64,000 nucleotides of DNA, from contig JAJECO010000081.1 in assembly GCA_022822005.1 (NCBI GenBank), positions 1 to 64,000 of the forward strand, read 5' to 3'. Source of the stretch: Candidatus Poribacteria bacterium (GTDB lineage Bacteria; Poribacteria; WGA-4E; PCPOR2b). The notes beneath the pieces are model-generated. The model ran no database searches. It worked only from the letters and a program-made list of their open reading frames with translations, and was not told where the DNA came from. A program made the translations under genes and the position numbers. Of this stretch, positions 8,738 to 17,113 are shown in pieces (the first letter of the stretch is position 1; the number at the start of each line of letters is the position of its first letter).

Positions 8738-9796
8738 TTAAAACCAGCCAGAGATCGAAATTCGCTGCGAATTTCCGAGGTCATGTGCGTTGAAGGCGTA
8801 ATCTGTGAAAAGGGCAACTTCGCCAAAACGGAGGCGTATGCCAGCACCGGCCGCGAGTTTTCTCCCTTCTGCGCCCATCCGGAGCGCGACCACGTCAAAC
8901 AGCCAATACTCCCCGCCAACACGGACAACCCTTTCGTGGGATCCAGTTGTTTGGAGATCTTGCCGATCTGTTTCCAAATCTACACCAAACGTTGCCTTAC
9001 CAATCACGGGAAGTGAGATGCGATAAGACATACCGAGCCGAAATCGGGGATTACGGGTAAATACCGGTTCGTCCGTCGTGTTCCAGCGGATCTGTGTGCC
9101 GGTAGCATCCACCAATACCGCTCCGACATGAAGCGCATCGAGCGGTTTAAGCATTAGCCCAAGATCGATCCCAAAACCGTTTCCGCTGCTCTCAAAGAGT
9201 GATTGTCTGAGCAATTTCAGGTTTCCGCCGACCGAGAGACGGGAGTGGACCTGACGTGCATAGGAGATTAGCAGCGCGTTGTCTACGTTACTGAAGTATC
9301 CCGCCACTTCCGGACGATCAATGTACAGTTCCCCGGGGTCCTTAACCCCATCGCCATCTTTATCGAGAAAGTCCCCCAAGCGCCCATTGCCGTTGATATC
9401 CACGAACGTGGTATGTGGGATATCGTCCACACCGAGCCGAATCCAACTGACCCCTATGCTCCCGATGCCTTCGACCCCTTGGGCATAACTGGCAAAATTG
9501 TACGCTACCAATCCCTTACTGAGAAAGCCGCCCTGCCCTGCACCGAAGGAGTCGGAATACATCATGGCAAAAGCGCGCTGCTGGATCTGAACAAGTCCGG
9601 CGGGATTCCAGTACGCTGCTGTAGCATCGTCCGCAACGGATACGAAGCTACTTCCCATGCCCAAGGCGCGTGCGCCGACGCCGTGACTGAGAAATTCTGC
9701 TGCGTGGCTGCCCTCTTCCGCGATTGCTCGCATCGACACGGTGGCGAAACCTAGGGCGACAGCGAACAAGAAGACAACAGGACCTTTTTCACGCAT
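8738..9796 (-). CDS. PorV/PorQ-family outer-membrane beta-barrel protein
   Basis: 352 aa. An N-terminal signal peptide (hydrophobic run at about residues 8-25, then AIAEEG) is followed by the signature region GVGARALGMGSSFVSVADDA, A-YWNPAGL, typical of the PorV/PorQ (UPF0164-like) family related to FadL barrels. The rest alternates beta strands and ends with a C-terminal aromatic (GWF), as in many outer-membrane barrels. An internal Asp/Gly-rich loop (DINGNGRLGDFLDKDGDG, about 140-157) resembles calcium-binding loops. Family members serve outer-membrane transport or type IX secretion; the exact role here is unknown. A second family member lies at 47216. Convergent with metG. Confidence 0.8.
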   Translation of the reverse strand: MREKGPVVFLFAVALGFATVSMRAIAEEGSHAAEFLSHGVGARALGMGSSFVSVADDATAAYWNPAGLVQIQQRAFAMMYSDSFGAGQGGFLSKGLVAYNFASYAQGVEGIGSIGVSWIRLGVDDIPHTTFVDINGNGRLGDFLDKDGDGVKDPGELYIDRPEVAGYFSNVDNALLISYARQVHSRLSVGGNLKLLRQSLFESSGNGFGIDLGLMLKPLDALHVGAVLVDATGTQIRWNTTDEPVFTRNPRFRLGMSYRISLPVIGKATFGVDLETDRQDLQTTGSHERVVRVGGEYWLFDVVALRMGAEGRKLAAGAGIRLRFGEVALFTDYAFNAHDLGNSQRISISGWF

Positions 9797-9885
9797 AAAA
9801 GCCTATGATATTAGATATACCTAAAATCTAAACCGTGTCGTATTACGTCATCACAGATTTGTATGTGAAACTCAAGATGTGAAAA

Positions 9886-9920
9886 ATAGCGCACTTCACG
9901 TTTTACGTTTCACGCTTCAC
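9886..9920. repeat. TTTCACG-type degenerate repeat
   Basis: A run of TTCACG, TTTTACG and TTTCACG units between two minus-strand genes. The same repeat, in either orientation, appears at 8607-8620, 11095-11126, 20067-20085, 25258-25279, and inside the coding region at 44051-44092. Origin and role are unknown. Confidence 0.6.
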
Positions 9921-9939
9921 ACAATTAGACATACATAGA

Positions 9940-10992
9940 TTATTCCGCAGCACTGACAGCAATCTTGATTACCATATCCCCTTCGAGTCGGTAGGTGCCG
10001 TTGAGTGCGTCAAACCCATCGCGTACGCGGGAAAGCGGCAACTCATGGCTTACCATATCAGCAAATGGAAATTCCTCCTTCTCAAGGATCGGCAATCCGC
10101 GCACAAAGTGTTCGGGTCGGCTGCCCCAGATCGCTTCAAGGCGGATATTCTTGCGCATCAGCAGTTGATTGATATTGAAATCGATCGATCCCATATCCAC
10201 AAAATGCCCAACCTCAACGAAGGTGCCGCTCTGTTTCACATAGCCCAAACCTTCAGGGGTGGCAGGCAAAAATCCCGCGCATTCAAACACGACATCCGCT
10301 CCTTCGCCTCGCGGTGTTTCCGATTTAACCAGCTCTGTGCGTTCCTCGGCGGAGGACACCTCTTCAATATCTATGGTAACATCGGCGCCCATCCGCTTGG
10401 CGAGTTCTAAACGTCTCGCAGGACCACCGACGACAATTAGTTTCGCTGCGCCGCTGATCTTCGCACAGATTAATGTCACCAACCCGATTGCCCCGGCACC
10501 CTGAACGACAACGGTATCACCAATCTCCACCTTGCTGCGCATCACTGCGTGTACACCCACCGTAAACGGTTCCGTCATCACGGCAGCCTCGGGAGAGGCG
10601 CTGGTTTTGATGAAGCATGTGTTTGGATAGGAGAGGTAGATGTAATCGGCGAACCCACCACGGAAGTGGGGCGCATCATCTGGATTCCATTGGAAGCCGT
10701 AGGCGCCATAACTTGTCCCCGGTGCGAGGATAACGCGGTCTCCCTCCTGAATCGGATTTCCCACGTAGTCTGTTTTTACGCCTTCACCAATTGCATCAAT
10801 GACACCGACATTCTCATGACCGAGCAGTACCTCTCGATCGAATCCGTTCTGCCAGTTGTGCAGGTCCGTTCCGCAGATTCCTGCCAACTCCTGTCGCAAC
10901 AGCACCGTGTTCGGTGCTGGATCCGGCACAGGATATTCTCGAACATCAAAATCCTGTCCGTGTGCTACAACCGCTCTACCTGTTCTTGCCAT
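9940..10992 (-). CDS. Zinc-type alcohol dehydrogenase (MDR superfamily), structural-zinc loop absent
   Basis: 350-aa NAD(P)-dependent medium-chain dehydrogenase/reductase, cytoplasmic, probably oxidising a polyol or sugar alcohol. Seen: catalytic-zinc Cys in GICGTDLHNW, GHENVG, the GDRV strand, Rossmann motif VQGAGAIGLV (about 180), and SGTFVEVGHF. The four-cysteine structural zinc loop normally found after GDRV is missing; that stretch holds Gly, Tyr and Trp residues instead. The start chosen is ATG at 10992, preceded by AAGGGAAAAG, because the family begins just there; a longer frame to 11064 exists but its N-terminus is not family-like. The substrate cannot be read from the sequence. Confidence 0.85.
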   Translation of the reverse strand: MARTGRAVVAHGQDFDVREYPVPDPAPNTVLLRQELAGICGTDLHNWQNGFDREVLLGHENVGVIDAIGEGVKTDYVGNPIQEGDRVILAPGTSYGAYGFQWNPDDAPHFRGGFADYIYLSYPNTCFIKTSASPEAAVMTEPFTVGVHAVMRSKVEIGDTVVVQGAGAIGLVTLICAKISGAAKLIVVGGPARRLELAKRMGADVTIDIEEVSSAEERTELVKSETPRGEGADVVFECAGFLPATPEGLGYVKQSGTFVEVGHFVDMGSIDFNINQLLMRKNIRLEAIWGSRPEHFVRGLPILEKEEFPFADMVSHELPLSRVRDGFDALNGTYRLEGDMVIKIAVSAAE

Positions 10993-11424
10993 TTTTCTTT
11001 TCCCTTGTGTGATTTTGCGAAAAGGTTTATAATACGCTTTACCGATACAATTACGATTATACAAAAATCGACCTAAGAGAGCAACGGAAAAAACGTGCGT
11101 GAAACGTGATGCGTGAAACGTGAAAATAATTTTTTTATAGTTGATTGTTTCATGAATGAACTAATAACTATTGAACTTATAGTGAAGCCTAAAAATAAGT
11201 AGACGCTTCTGCAGTAGGTATTGTAGCAGAATCGCCTGCGCCATCAGAGGTGTTGGTATAATCGGGGCAAGGATGCCCCTCCCACAGGAGATCCCTCTCG
11301 CCTTGGTCTCGTCCCTGATCACGGGACGGACTGTCCCGATTTATCGGGGATTTATCTGCCGGTGTCCAAATAATTGTAACATTTGGTTTAGGTGGTAACG
11401 TGCCTCCCAGGAGAATTTGAGATA
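10993..11424. other. 432-bp divergent intergenic region with repeats
   Basis: No gene is supported. It separates the minus-strand dehydrogenase from the plus-strand sialidase-like gene and must hold both promoters, though I see no convincing -35/-10 pair. It contains a GTGAAACGTGA-type repeat (11095-11126), a degenerate GGGGCAAG...GCCCC palindrome (11263-11285) and two interleaved palindromes: 11322-11327 pairs with 11333-11338, and 11335-11340 pairs with 11343-11348. Confidence 0.7.
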
Positions 11425-12366
11425 ATGTACAGTGCTGGAAAAATCTTTGAACAGCAACCCAACTTCCCCTCCTGTCACGCCTCAACAATCACTGAACTTC
11501 CCAACGGCGATCTGCTTGCTGCGTGGTATGCTGGATCACGGGAGGGAGAGAAAGATGTCGCAATATTCACTTCGCGCCGTTTTTACGGAAGCGAAGGTTG
11601 GATCGATCCGGAGATGGTTGTCAACACCCCAGACTGTTCCGAAGGTAATCCTGTCCTGTTCGCTGATACGAATGATCAGATCTGGTTGTTCTACGTCACG
11701 ATGTACGGCAATCGCTGGACGCAGTGCAAGATGTATTACCAGAGATCAGATACGATGGGGTATAGCTGGGAGGAGAGTGTTGTTTTCCGCGAAGAATTGG
11801 GGTGGATGACGCGCAACAAACCGCTATATCTCTCGAATGGCGAAATTCTGCTGCCGGTCTATGATGAGCGCAATTGGCACTCGATGGTGATGGTCTCCGG
11901 TGACGGTGGCGAAACGTGGGATACGTATGGCGACGTATCGAGTCCTGAGGGGGTCATCCAACCAACAGTGGTGGAGCGGGCTGACGGTAGCTTGCTGATG
12001 CTGATGCGCAGTCGGGATGGGGAGATCTGGCGTTCAACCTCTGAAGATTTGGGACGGACCTGGGCGGTAGGGCAGCCAACGGATCTGCCGAACCCCAATT
12101 GTGGCACGGATATGGTCCGCTTACACAATGGAAATATCGTGCTTGTCTACAACGACACGCAGCGTGGTCGGACACCCCTGACGGTCGCGCTATCCACGGA
12201 CGAAGGGGAGACCTGGGAGTACAAACAACATCTCGAAACCGAGGAGGGAGAATACTCCTATCCCGCCATTATTCAAGCCCACGATGGCGGCATCCATATT
12301 ACTTATACCTATCGACGCACCAGCATCATGCACGTTGAAGTCGATGAAGCGTGGATTCAAGACTAA
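11425..12366 (+). CDS. Sialidase-like (BNR/Asp-box) beta-propeller protein
   Basis: 313 aa. At least three Asp-box motifs are visible (SGDGGETW, SEDLGRTW, STDEGETW), which build a six-bladed propeller as in GH33 sialidases and related hydrolases. The N-terminus runs FPSCHASTITELPNGDLLAAWYAG, cut here as a typical first blade. I do not see the FRIP arginine motif of true sialidases and there is no signal peptide, so the substrate is open. The start is ATG at 11425, with AGGAGA at 11409; an upstream GTG at 11392 is less likely. Family members commonly act on glycans. A second member lies at 60810. Confidence 0.75.
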   Translation: MYSAGKIFEQQPNFPSCHASTITELPNGDLLAAWYAGSREGEKDVAIFTSRRFYGSEGWIDPEMVVNTPDCSEGNPVLFADTNDQIWLFYVTMYGNRWTQCKMYYQRSDTMGYSWEESVVFREELGWMTRNKPLYLSNGEILLPVYDERNWHSMVMVSGDGGETWDTYGDVSSPEGVIQPTVVERADGSLLMLMRSRDGEIWRSTSEDLGRTWAVGQPTDLPNPNCGTDMVRLHNGNIVLVYNDTQRGRTPLTVALSTDEGETWEYKQHLETEEGEYSYPAIIQAHDGGIHITYTYRRTSIMHVEVDEAWIQD

Positions 12367-12419
12367 TCCGAACGCTTGAGCAGCTATTCAGAAAATCTAT
12401 CCCTAAAAAATTTTTATTG

Positions 12420-12448
12420 TTGCCTTATATTTTGAATTGTGATAAAAT
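12420..12448 (+). promoter_or_regulatory. Sigma70-type promoter candidate for the radical SAM gene
   Basis: TTGCCT at 12420 and TAAAAT at 12443, separated by 17 bp, in an AT-rich spacer about 55 bp before the ATG at 12504. Found by eye, so moderate confidence. Confidence 0.45.
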
Positions 12449-12503
12449 TCAGTGTCTTAATAGATTAAAATCTTAAATTCAACACAATTGGAGATGGATC
12501 CAC

Positions 12504-14495
12504 ATGCCAAATGCCCTTTTTGTTTATCCAGAGTTTCCGCCGTCATATTGGGGTTACAAATACGCCTTAGACTTTGCGGGCAAAAAATCAGCTATGCCGC
12601 CGCTTGGATTGTTGACTGTTGCGGGGATGTTCCCCAAGAATTATCAACTCAAAGTTGTCGATATGAATGTTAACACCTTGACGGATGCAGACATCGATTG
12701 GGCGGATGTCGTCCTAACCTCTACGATGGTTGTTCAAAAAGAATCGTTGTATCAGGTCATCCAACGATGTAACCGGGCTGGAGTTCCTATTGTCGCTGGT
12801 GGACCCCATCCCACCTCCTATCATGACAACATAAGAGAGGAAGCCGATGGGGAGGTCGATCATTTCTTCTTTGGTGAAGTGGAAGAAATATTTGAGGATT
12901 TTCTCACGGATTTCGAAGCGGGAGTCGCCAAAGATGTCTACCGCGAAAAAAGAAAACCGGATATAACACTTGCACCGCCGCCCCGTTATGATCTTATAAA
13001 TATCCACGATTACGGCTCGATGGCGCTCCAATTCTCCCGTGGATGCCCCTTTGACTGCGAATTCTGCGACATCACTAAACTGTTTGGTCGTGTGCCACGC
13101 ACCAAGAGCAACGAACAGATGATGACTGAGTTTGATATGCTTTACCGGCTCGGCTGGCAAGGCTCGCTTTTCGTGGTTGATGATAATTTTATCGGGAATA
13201 AACGTGATGCGATGCGGCTACTCCCTGAGGTAATCGACTACCAGAAGGAAAGAGAGTTCCCATTCAAGCTGTTCACCGAAGCAAGCGTAAATCTCGTCGA
13301 AATTCCAGATATGTTGGATGCCATGAGCGATGCCGGTTTTGACATGGTATTTCTGGGAATCGAAAGCCCGAATGAAGACGCGCTGTTGATGACGAAAAAG
13401 AAGCAGAATACCAACAAAGAAGAGGATGCTGGAAGTTACCTGCACCGCGCGATTCGCACTATCCAGGGTGCTGGTCTGGAAGTCACAGGCGGCTTCATTA
13501 TTGGAATGGATGGGGATAAAGAATTTGATTCACATATTCGGTTTATCCAAGAGGCTGGCGTTCCCATGGCGATGGCAGGCTTACTAACCGCTTTGAAAGA
13601 GACTAATCTTTATCATCGTCTCCAAAAGGAGGGACGTCTGCTTGACGAATCTACTGGGAATAACACCGAAATATCGCTGAATTTTGTACCCGAACTCCCG
13701 CGGGAACATCTGATTGCCGAATACAGACGAGTCGTTTCCACACTCTATGATCCAACCTTGACAAACTACTTTGAACGTTGTCTCACATTGATTAAGAATC
13801 TCAAGCCTGTCAATCATGGGAAGACCAGAGTCGGCAAGACGGAATTGATGGCGATTGCCCGATCGTTTAAGCGACAACTGTTCTCCAAGCAGGGACCGGC
13901 ATACCTCCGATTCTTGATGAACGTAATCAAAGATCATCCAAATATGTTGGACAAGGCAATACGCCTTGCCATCCATGGGTATCATTTTGAGAAAATGACT
14001 ACCCAAACAGTTGCTGTTGATAATTTCAAACAGTATCTGACAAAAGAGTTTGATGCGTTTGAGGAGATTGTGTCTGAATCTGAGGGGCCTGTTAAAGCCG
14101 GCGTGAGTCGTATTGGAGAGGTTCACTCGCACGCACAAGAACTCTTAGCACGTGTCTACGCACAGTATGAAGATCTCCACGAAGATTTTAGATACAATGT
14201 GCGTGATGCTCTCGATGCTTTCCAGAAATCTGTGTTCAAACACTATTTGGAAGCAGAGTTCGGTGCATTCAAAGAAACTGTGTCCCGGTTTGCCAGAGCG
14301 GGTGGCGATCGAATCAGTGAAGTGGGTAAGCATACACAAGAACTCTTGGCACGTGTCCATGGGCAATACGAACGGATCCATAAAGATTTTAGACATGGCA
14401 TCCGTGATTCGCTTATCTCTTTCCAAGAATCCGTGAAATCCCACCTGGATCAGCTTGTTGGTCCAGTCCCGATCGAAATCAAGAGTTTCGATTAG
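12504..14495 (+). CDS. B12-binding radical SAM protein with duplicated helical tail
   Basis: 663 aa. The N-terminal region (about 1-145) has a cobalamin-binding-like Rossmann pattern (PPLGLLTVAG, then AGGPHPT). The radical SAM cluster motif CxxxCxxC is at Cys181, Cys185 and Cys188, followed by DDNFIGNK and GIESPNE, then a DUF4070-like region. This layout resembles HpnP/HpnR-type hopanoid methylases and relatives, but the substrate is not known. The tail is odd: two helical repeats with a period of 67 residues (about 536-577 and 603-644), each with ELLARV and a similar DFR-containing segment, clearly alike at DNA level too. The start ATG follows GGAGATGGATCC. Probably transcribed from its own promoter. 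Confidence 0.85.
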   Translation: MPNALFVYPEFPPSYWGYKYALDFAGKKSAMPPLGLLTVAGMFPKNYQLKVVDMNVNTLTDADIDWADVVLTSTMVVQKESLYQVIQRCNRAGVPIVAGGPHPTSYHDNIREEADGEVDHFFFGEVEEIFEDFLTDFEAGVAKDVYREKRKPDITLAPPPRYDLINIHDYGSMALQFSRGCPFDCEFCDITKLFGRVPRTKSNEQMMTEFDMLYRLGWQGSLFVVDDNFIGNKRDAMRLLPEVIDYQKEREFPFKLFTEASVNLVEIPDMLDAMSDAGFDMVFLGIESPNEDALLMTKKKQNTNKEEDAGSYLHRAIRTIQGAGLEVTGGFIIGMDGDKEFDSHIRFIQEAGVPMAMAGLLTALKETNLYHRLQKEGRLLDESTGNNTEISLNFVPELPREHLIAEYRRVVSTLYDPTLTNYFERCLTLIKNLKPVNHGKTRVGKTELMAIARSFKRQLFSKQGPAYLRFLMNVIKDHPNMLDKAIRLAIHGYHFEKMTTQTVAVDNFKQYLTKEFDAFEEIVSESEGPVKAGVSRIGEVHSHAQELLARVYAQYEDLHEDFRYNVRDALDAFQKSVFKHYLEAEFGAFKETVSRFARAGGDRISEVGKHTQELLARVHGQYERIHKDFRHGIRDSLISFQESVKSHLDQLVGPVPIEIKSFD

Positions 14496-14522
14496 CCTGT
14501 CTGAGTTACATCTCTCGAAACC

Positions 14523-16277
14523 ATGGCCGGCATCGAAATTGAAGATCTCCATTTCACCTACCCCAGTCGCAATACGTCAACCTTATGCGGAATAGAGGCA
14601 GAGGTTAACCCCGCAGCGTTCATCCTCCTTACTGGTCCCACCGGCTGCGGTAAGTCAACACTGCTGCGCACGATAAACGGACTGATACCTCACGCTTCAG
14701 GCGGAAAATTGTCCGGTAGCGTCCGGGTCAACGGCACAACTGTTGCTGAACAGCCAATCGCGGTAACATGCCAACAGGTTGGACTGCTATTCCAGAATCC
14801 TGAGGAGCAGCTCTTCTGCATTATTGTAGAAGATGAGATCGCATTTGGATTAGAGAACCTCGGACTCCCCTCCCACGAAATCAGGCGCCGGATCGATTCT
14901 GCATTGATGCAGGTTGGACTCGCCGGATTTAGAAATCGTCAAATCGCCTCGCTCTCCAGTGGACAGAAACAACGGGTTGCCCTCGCGTGCGTATGCGCCA
15001 TGCAGCCACAGATCCTGTTGCTTGATGAGCCGACCAGCTATCTTGATCCCCAAGCCACGCATGACATCCTTGAGATTATCCGTGATCTGAATAGACAGCT
15101 GGGCATTACTGTAATTGTTGCTGGGCATCAGGTAAATGAAATAGCACCCTTAAGTGATCGAGTGTGGCTCATGGATAACGGTAAACTGGTTTCCGACCTG
15201 CCAATAGATCGAGCATTCGCGGATCTAAAACCGTACACACGCTTAGGTGTGCAGGTCCCAGAACTCGCGGAAGTTGCGGAACAGTTCGGTTATTCTGAAC
15301 GTCCACTGACTCTCGACCATGCTCTCCGAGTTTTTTCAAATCCAATCCAGGATTCAAATCAACTTCAATTACCCCAGCATGAAACATCTAACGGACTTAG
15401 TAGCTCTGATGCTTCATCAAGCGAAGACGAATCGCCGGATGTAACGTCTGCCCAAGCCAATCCGGTGAATCCTGATGATGTGTTGGCGGAGACGCAGCGG
15501 GTTGCTTTCCGCTATCCGCAGACTTCTGTTGATGTGCTGAAGGACATCTCCTTTCAGGTGAAACGCGGCGAGATCGTCGCAATTATGGGGGCAAACGGAT
15601 CAGGGAAGACGACGCTGCTCCTACATCTAATCGCGCTTCTGCGCCCGTCCGGGGGACAGGTCATCATTGACGGACAGGACACCCGGCGTTGTAAGCCACG
15701 CCATCTTGCAGGACAAGTGGGAATTGTATTTCAGAATCCCGATCTGCTGTTACAGGCGGCAACCGTCGCCGAAGAGATCGCTTTCGGTCCGAAGAACTTC
15801 AAGCTATCCCGTGCGGAGGTAGAGGAACGACTTGGCGAGATCTTGCCAATGTTTGACCTGCAAACCCTCAAAACAGAAGCGCCTTACGCACTCTCAAGAG
15901 GGCAACGTCAACGTACCGCAGTCGCTGCCAGTTTTTCTCTCTATCCCGACCTTCTTCTGCTTGATGAACCGACAACGGGTCAAGACTACTATCACTTGCA
16001 GCAACTTATGCAGATGCTTGACAGCACCGTGACGGCGCAAAATAAAACGGTTATCTTCTGTACCCACGATGTCCATCTCACCCTGAAATATGCAACTCGA
16101 GTGTTGCTGCTGCATCGTGGAGAACTCATATTCGATGGAAGTCCTGATGCCGCTTTTGCAGATCCGGAACGGTTGGAACACGCGTCGCTTGTCCCACCGC
16201 TGACGATGCAACTACGGAGGTCTCAAAATGATACATCTCCATCCTCACACGAAAATCGTCCTCCTCGCAATCGTTAG
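14523..16277 (+). CDS. ECF transporter fused A-A' ATPase
   Basis: 584 aa with two complete ABC ATPase domains in one chain, like EcfA and EcfA' (CbiO-type) joined. First half: Walker A GPTGCGKST (about 37-45), Q-loop NPEEQLF, signature LSSGQKQ, Walker B ILLLDEPT. Second half: Walker A GANGSGKTT (about 356), NPDLLLQ, signature LSRGQRQ, LLLLDEPT. The two halves are joined by a Ser/Asp/Glu-rich linker (about 290-320). It energises uptake of a vitamin or metal ion together with EcfT, encoded next with a 50-bp overlap. No substrate-binding S component is adjacent, so the cargo is unknown; a shared group II module is possible. Confidence 0.9.
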   Translation: MAGIEIEDLHFTYPSRNTSTLCGIEAEVNPAAFILLTGPTGCGKSTLLRTINGLIPHASGGKLSGSVRVNGTTVAEQPIAVTCQQVGLLFQNPEEQLFCIIVEDEIAFGLENLGLPSHEIRRRIDSALMQVGLAGFRNRQIASLSSGQKQRVALACVCAMQPQILLLDEPTSYLDPQATHDILEIIRDLNRQLGITVIVAGHQVNEIAPLSDRVWLMDNGKLVSDLPIDRAFADLKPYTRLGVQVPELAEVAEQFGYSERPLTLDHALRVFSNPIQDSNQLQLPQHETSNGLSSSDASSSEDESPDVTSAQANPVNPDDVLAETQRVAFRYPQTSVDVLKDISFQVKRGEIVAIMGANGSGKTTLLLHLIALLRPSGGQVIIDGQDTRRCKPRHLAGQVGIVFQNPDLLLQAATVAEEIAFGPKNFKLSRAEVEERLGEILPMFDLQTLKTEAPYALSRGQRQRTAVAASFSLYPDLLLLDEPTTGQDYYHLQQLMQMLDSTVTAQNKTVIFCTHDVHLTLKYATRVLLLHRGELIFDGSPDAAFADPERLEHASLVPPLTMQLRRSQNDTSPSSHENRPPRNR

Positions 16278-17082
16278 CTGTTTGGTCATTTTACTTGATA
16301 GCCCAATTGCGCTGCTTGTCTGTTTCCTGATAAGCCTCTGCTTCCAAGCATCAATTCCGCCATCGTGGCGTCAGCTACGCCTGCTCATCCTCTTTATCGG
16401 CTTGGGAACATGGGGATTGATCTACAGCCAAGGGATCTTTTATAATCAGCTCCCGCGCACCGTTATCTTTACGCTTATCCATAAAGATGTCCCTGTAATC
16501 GGGGCGATGACGGGCGGTGTTCACCTCTATCGCGAGGGTTTATTTCACGGTGCCGTTCAATCGTTGCGCTTTAATACGACTTTAACAATCAGCTGTTTCA
16601 TCATTTGGACAACCCAGTCTCGCGACCTCCTGCTTGCCTTGGTGAAATTGCGCGTTCCATACAGTCTCGCATTTATGGTGACAACAGGACTGCGGTATAT
16701 TCCGCTCATCGGTTCGGAGGCACAGACTGTAATTCGGTCACAACGGCTACGCGGTTTTCGCTATTTGCGTCTTAATTTTTTGCATACCATTAGCGGAATC
16801 TTGAACAGCCTGCGTCCAATCCTAACCAATAATATCCGGCGGGCAACGCATCTCAGTGAAGCGGTTGAGAGTCGCGCCTTTTCGGCTGATACTGCTACTA
16901 CGAGCCGTACTTCCCTGCGTGAGTTGAAGACACGCAGGGGCGATGTCATCCTGATTGCCACCCTCATAGTCTGTTTATTAAGTGTTATCGGTTTGAAAAG
17001 TATCTACTTTCTCTATGCCAACGGACTCTATTACGCCTCTTGGTTGAGAGGCGCGTACACCTTTGCGCGTGAAGTGCTATAG
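16228..17082 (+). CDS. ecfT: ECF transporter transmembrane component EcfT
   Basis: 284-aa polytopic membrane protein. Hydrophobic helices at about residues 8-28, 32-50, 50-70 and 120-150, plus a C-terminal helix near 230-255. The cytoplasmic coupling helices carry the two EcfT-type Ala-x-Arg-like motifs, seen as SQRLRG (about 171) and EAVESRAFS (about 211). The start ATG at 16228 has CGGAGG at 16214 and lies inside the end of the ATPase gene. The first membrane helix begins at residue 8, which supports this start and the overlap. Works with the fused ATPase upstream. Confidence 0.88.
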   Translation: MIHLHPHTKIVLLAIVSCLVILLDSPIALLVCFLISLCFQASIPPSWRQLRLLILFIGLGTWGLIYSQGIFYNQLPRTVIFTLIHKDVPVIGAMTGGVHLYREGLFHGAVQSLRFNTTLTISCFIIWTTQSRDLLLALVKLRVPYSLAFMVTTGLRYIPLIGSEAQTVIRSQRLRGFRYLRLNFLHTISGILNSLRPILTNNIRRATHLSEAVESRAFSADTATTSRTSLRELKTRRGDVILIATLIVCLLSVIGLKSIYFLYANGLYYASWLRGAYTFAREVL

Positions 17083-17113
17083 TCCCGATGAAACTGTACA
17101 GGAGTTACCAACA

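Noticed and set aside
11425-12366. Calling the sialidase-like proteins true sialidases
   Set aside because: Asp-boxes are present, but I do not see the FRIP arginine motif or a secretion signal. Only the fold class is claimed.
13584-14138. 184-codon minus-strand frame opposite the radical SAM gene
   Set aside because: It lies wholly within a gene with strong motif support and shows no family pattern of its own.
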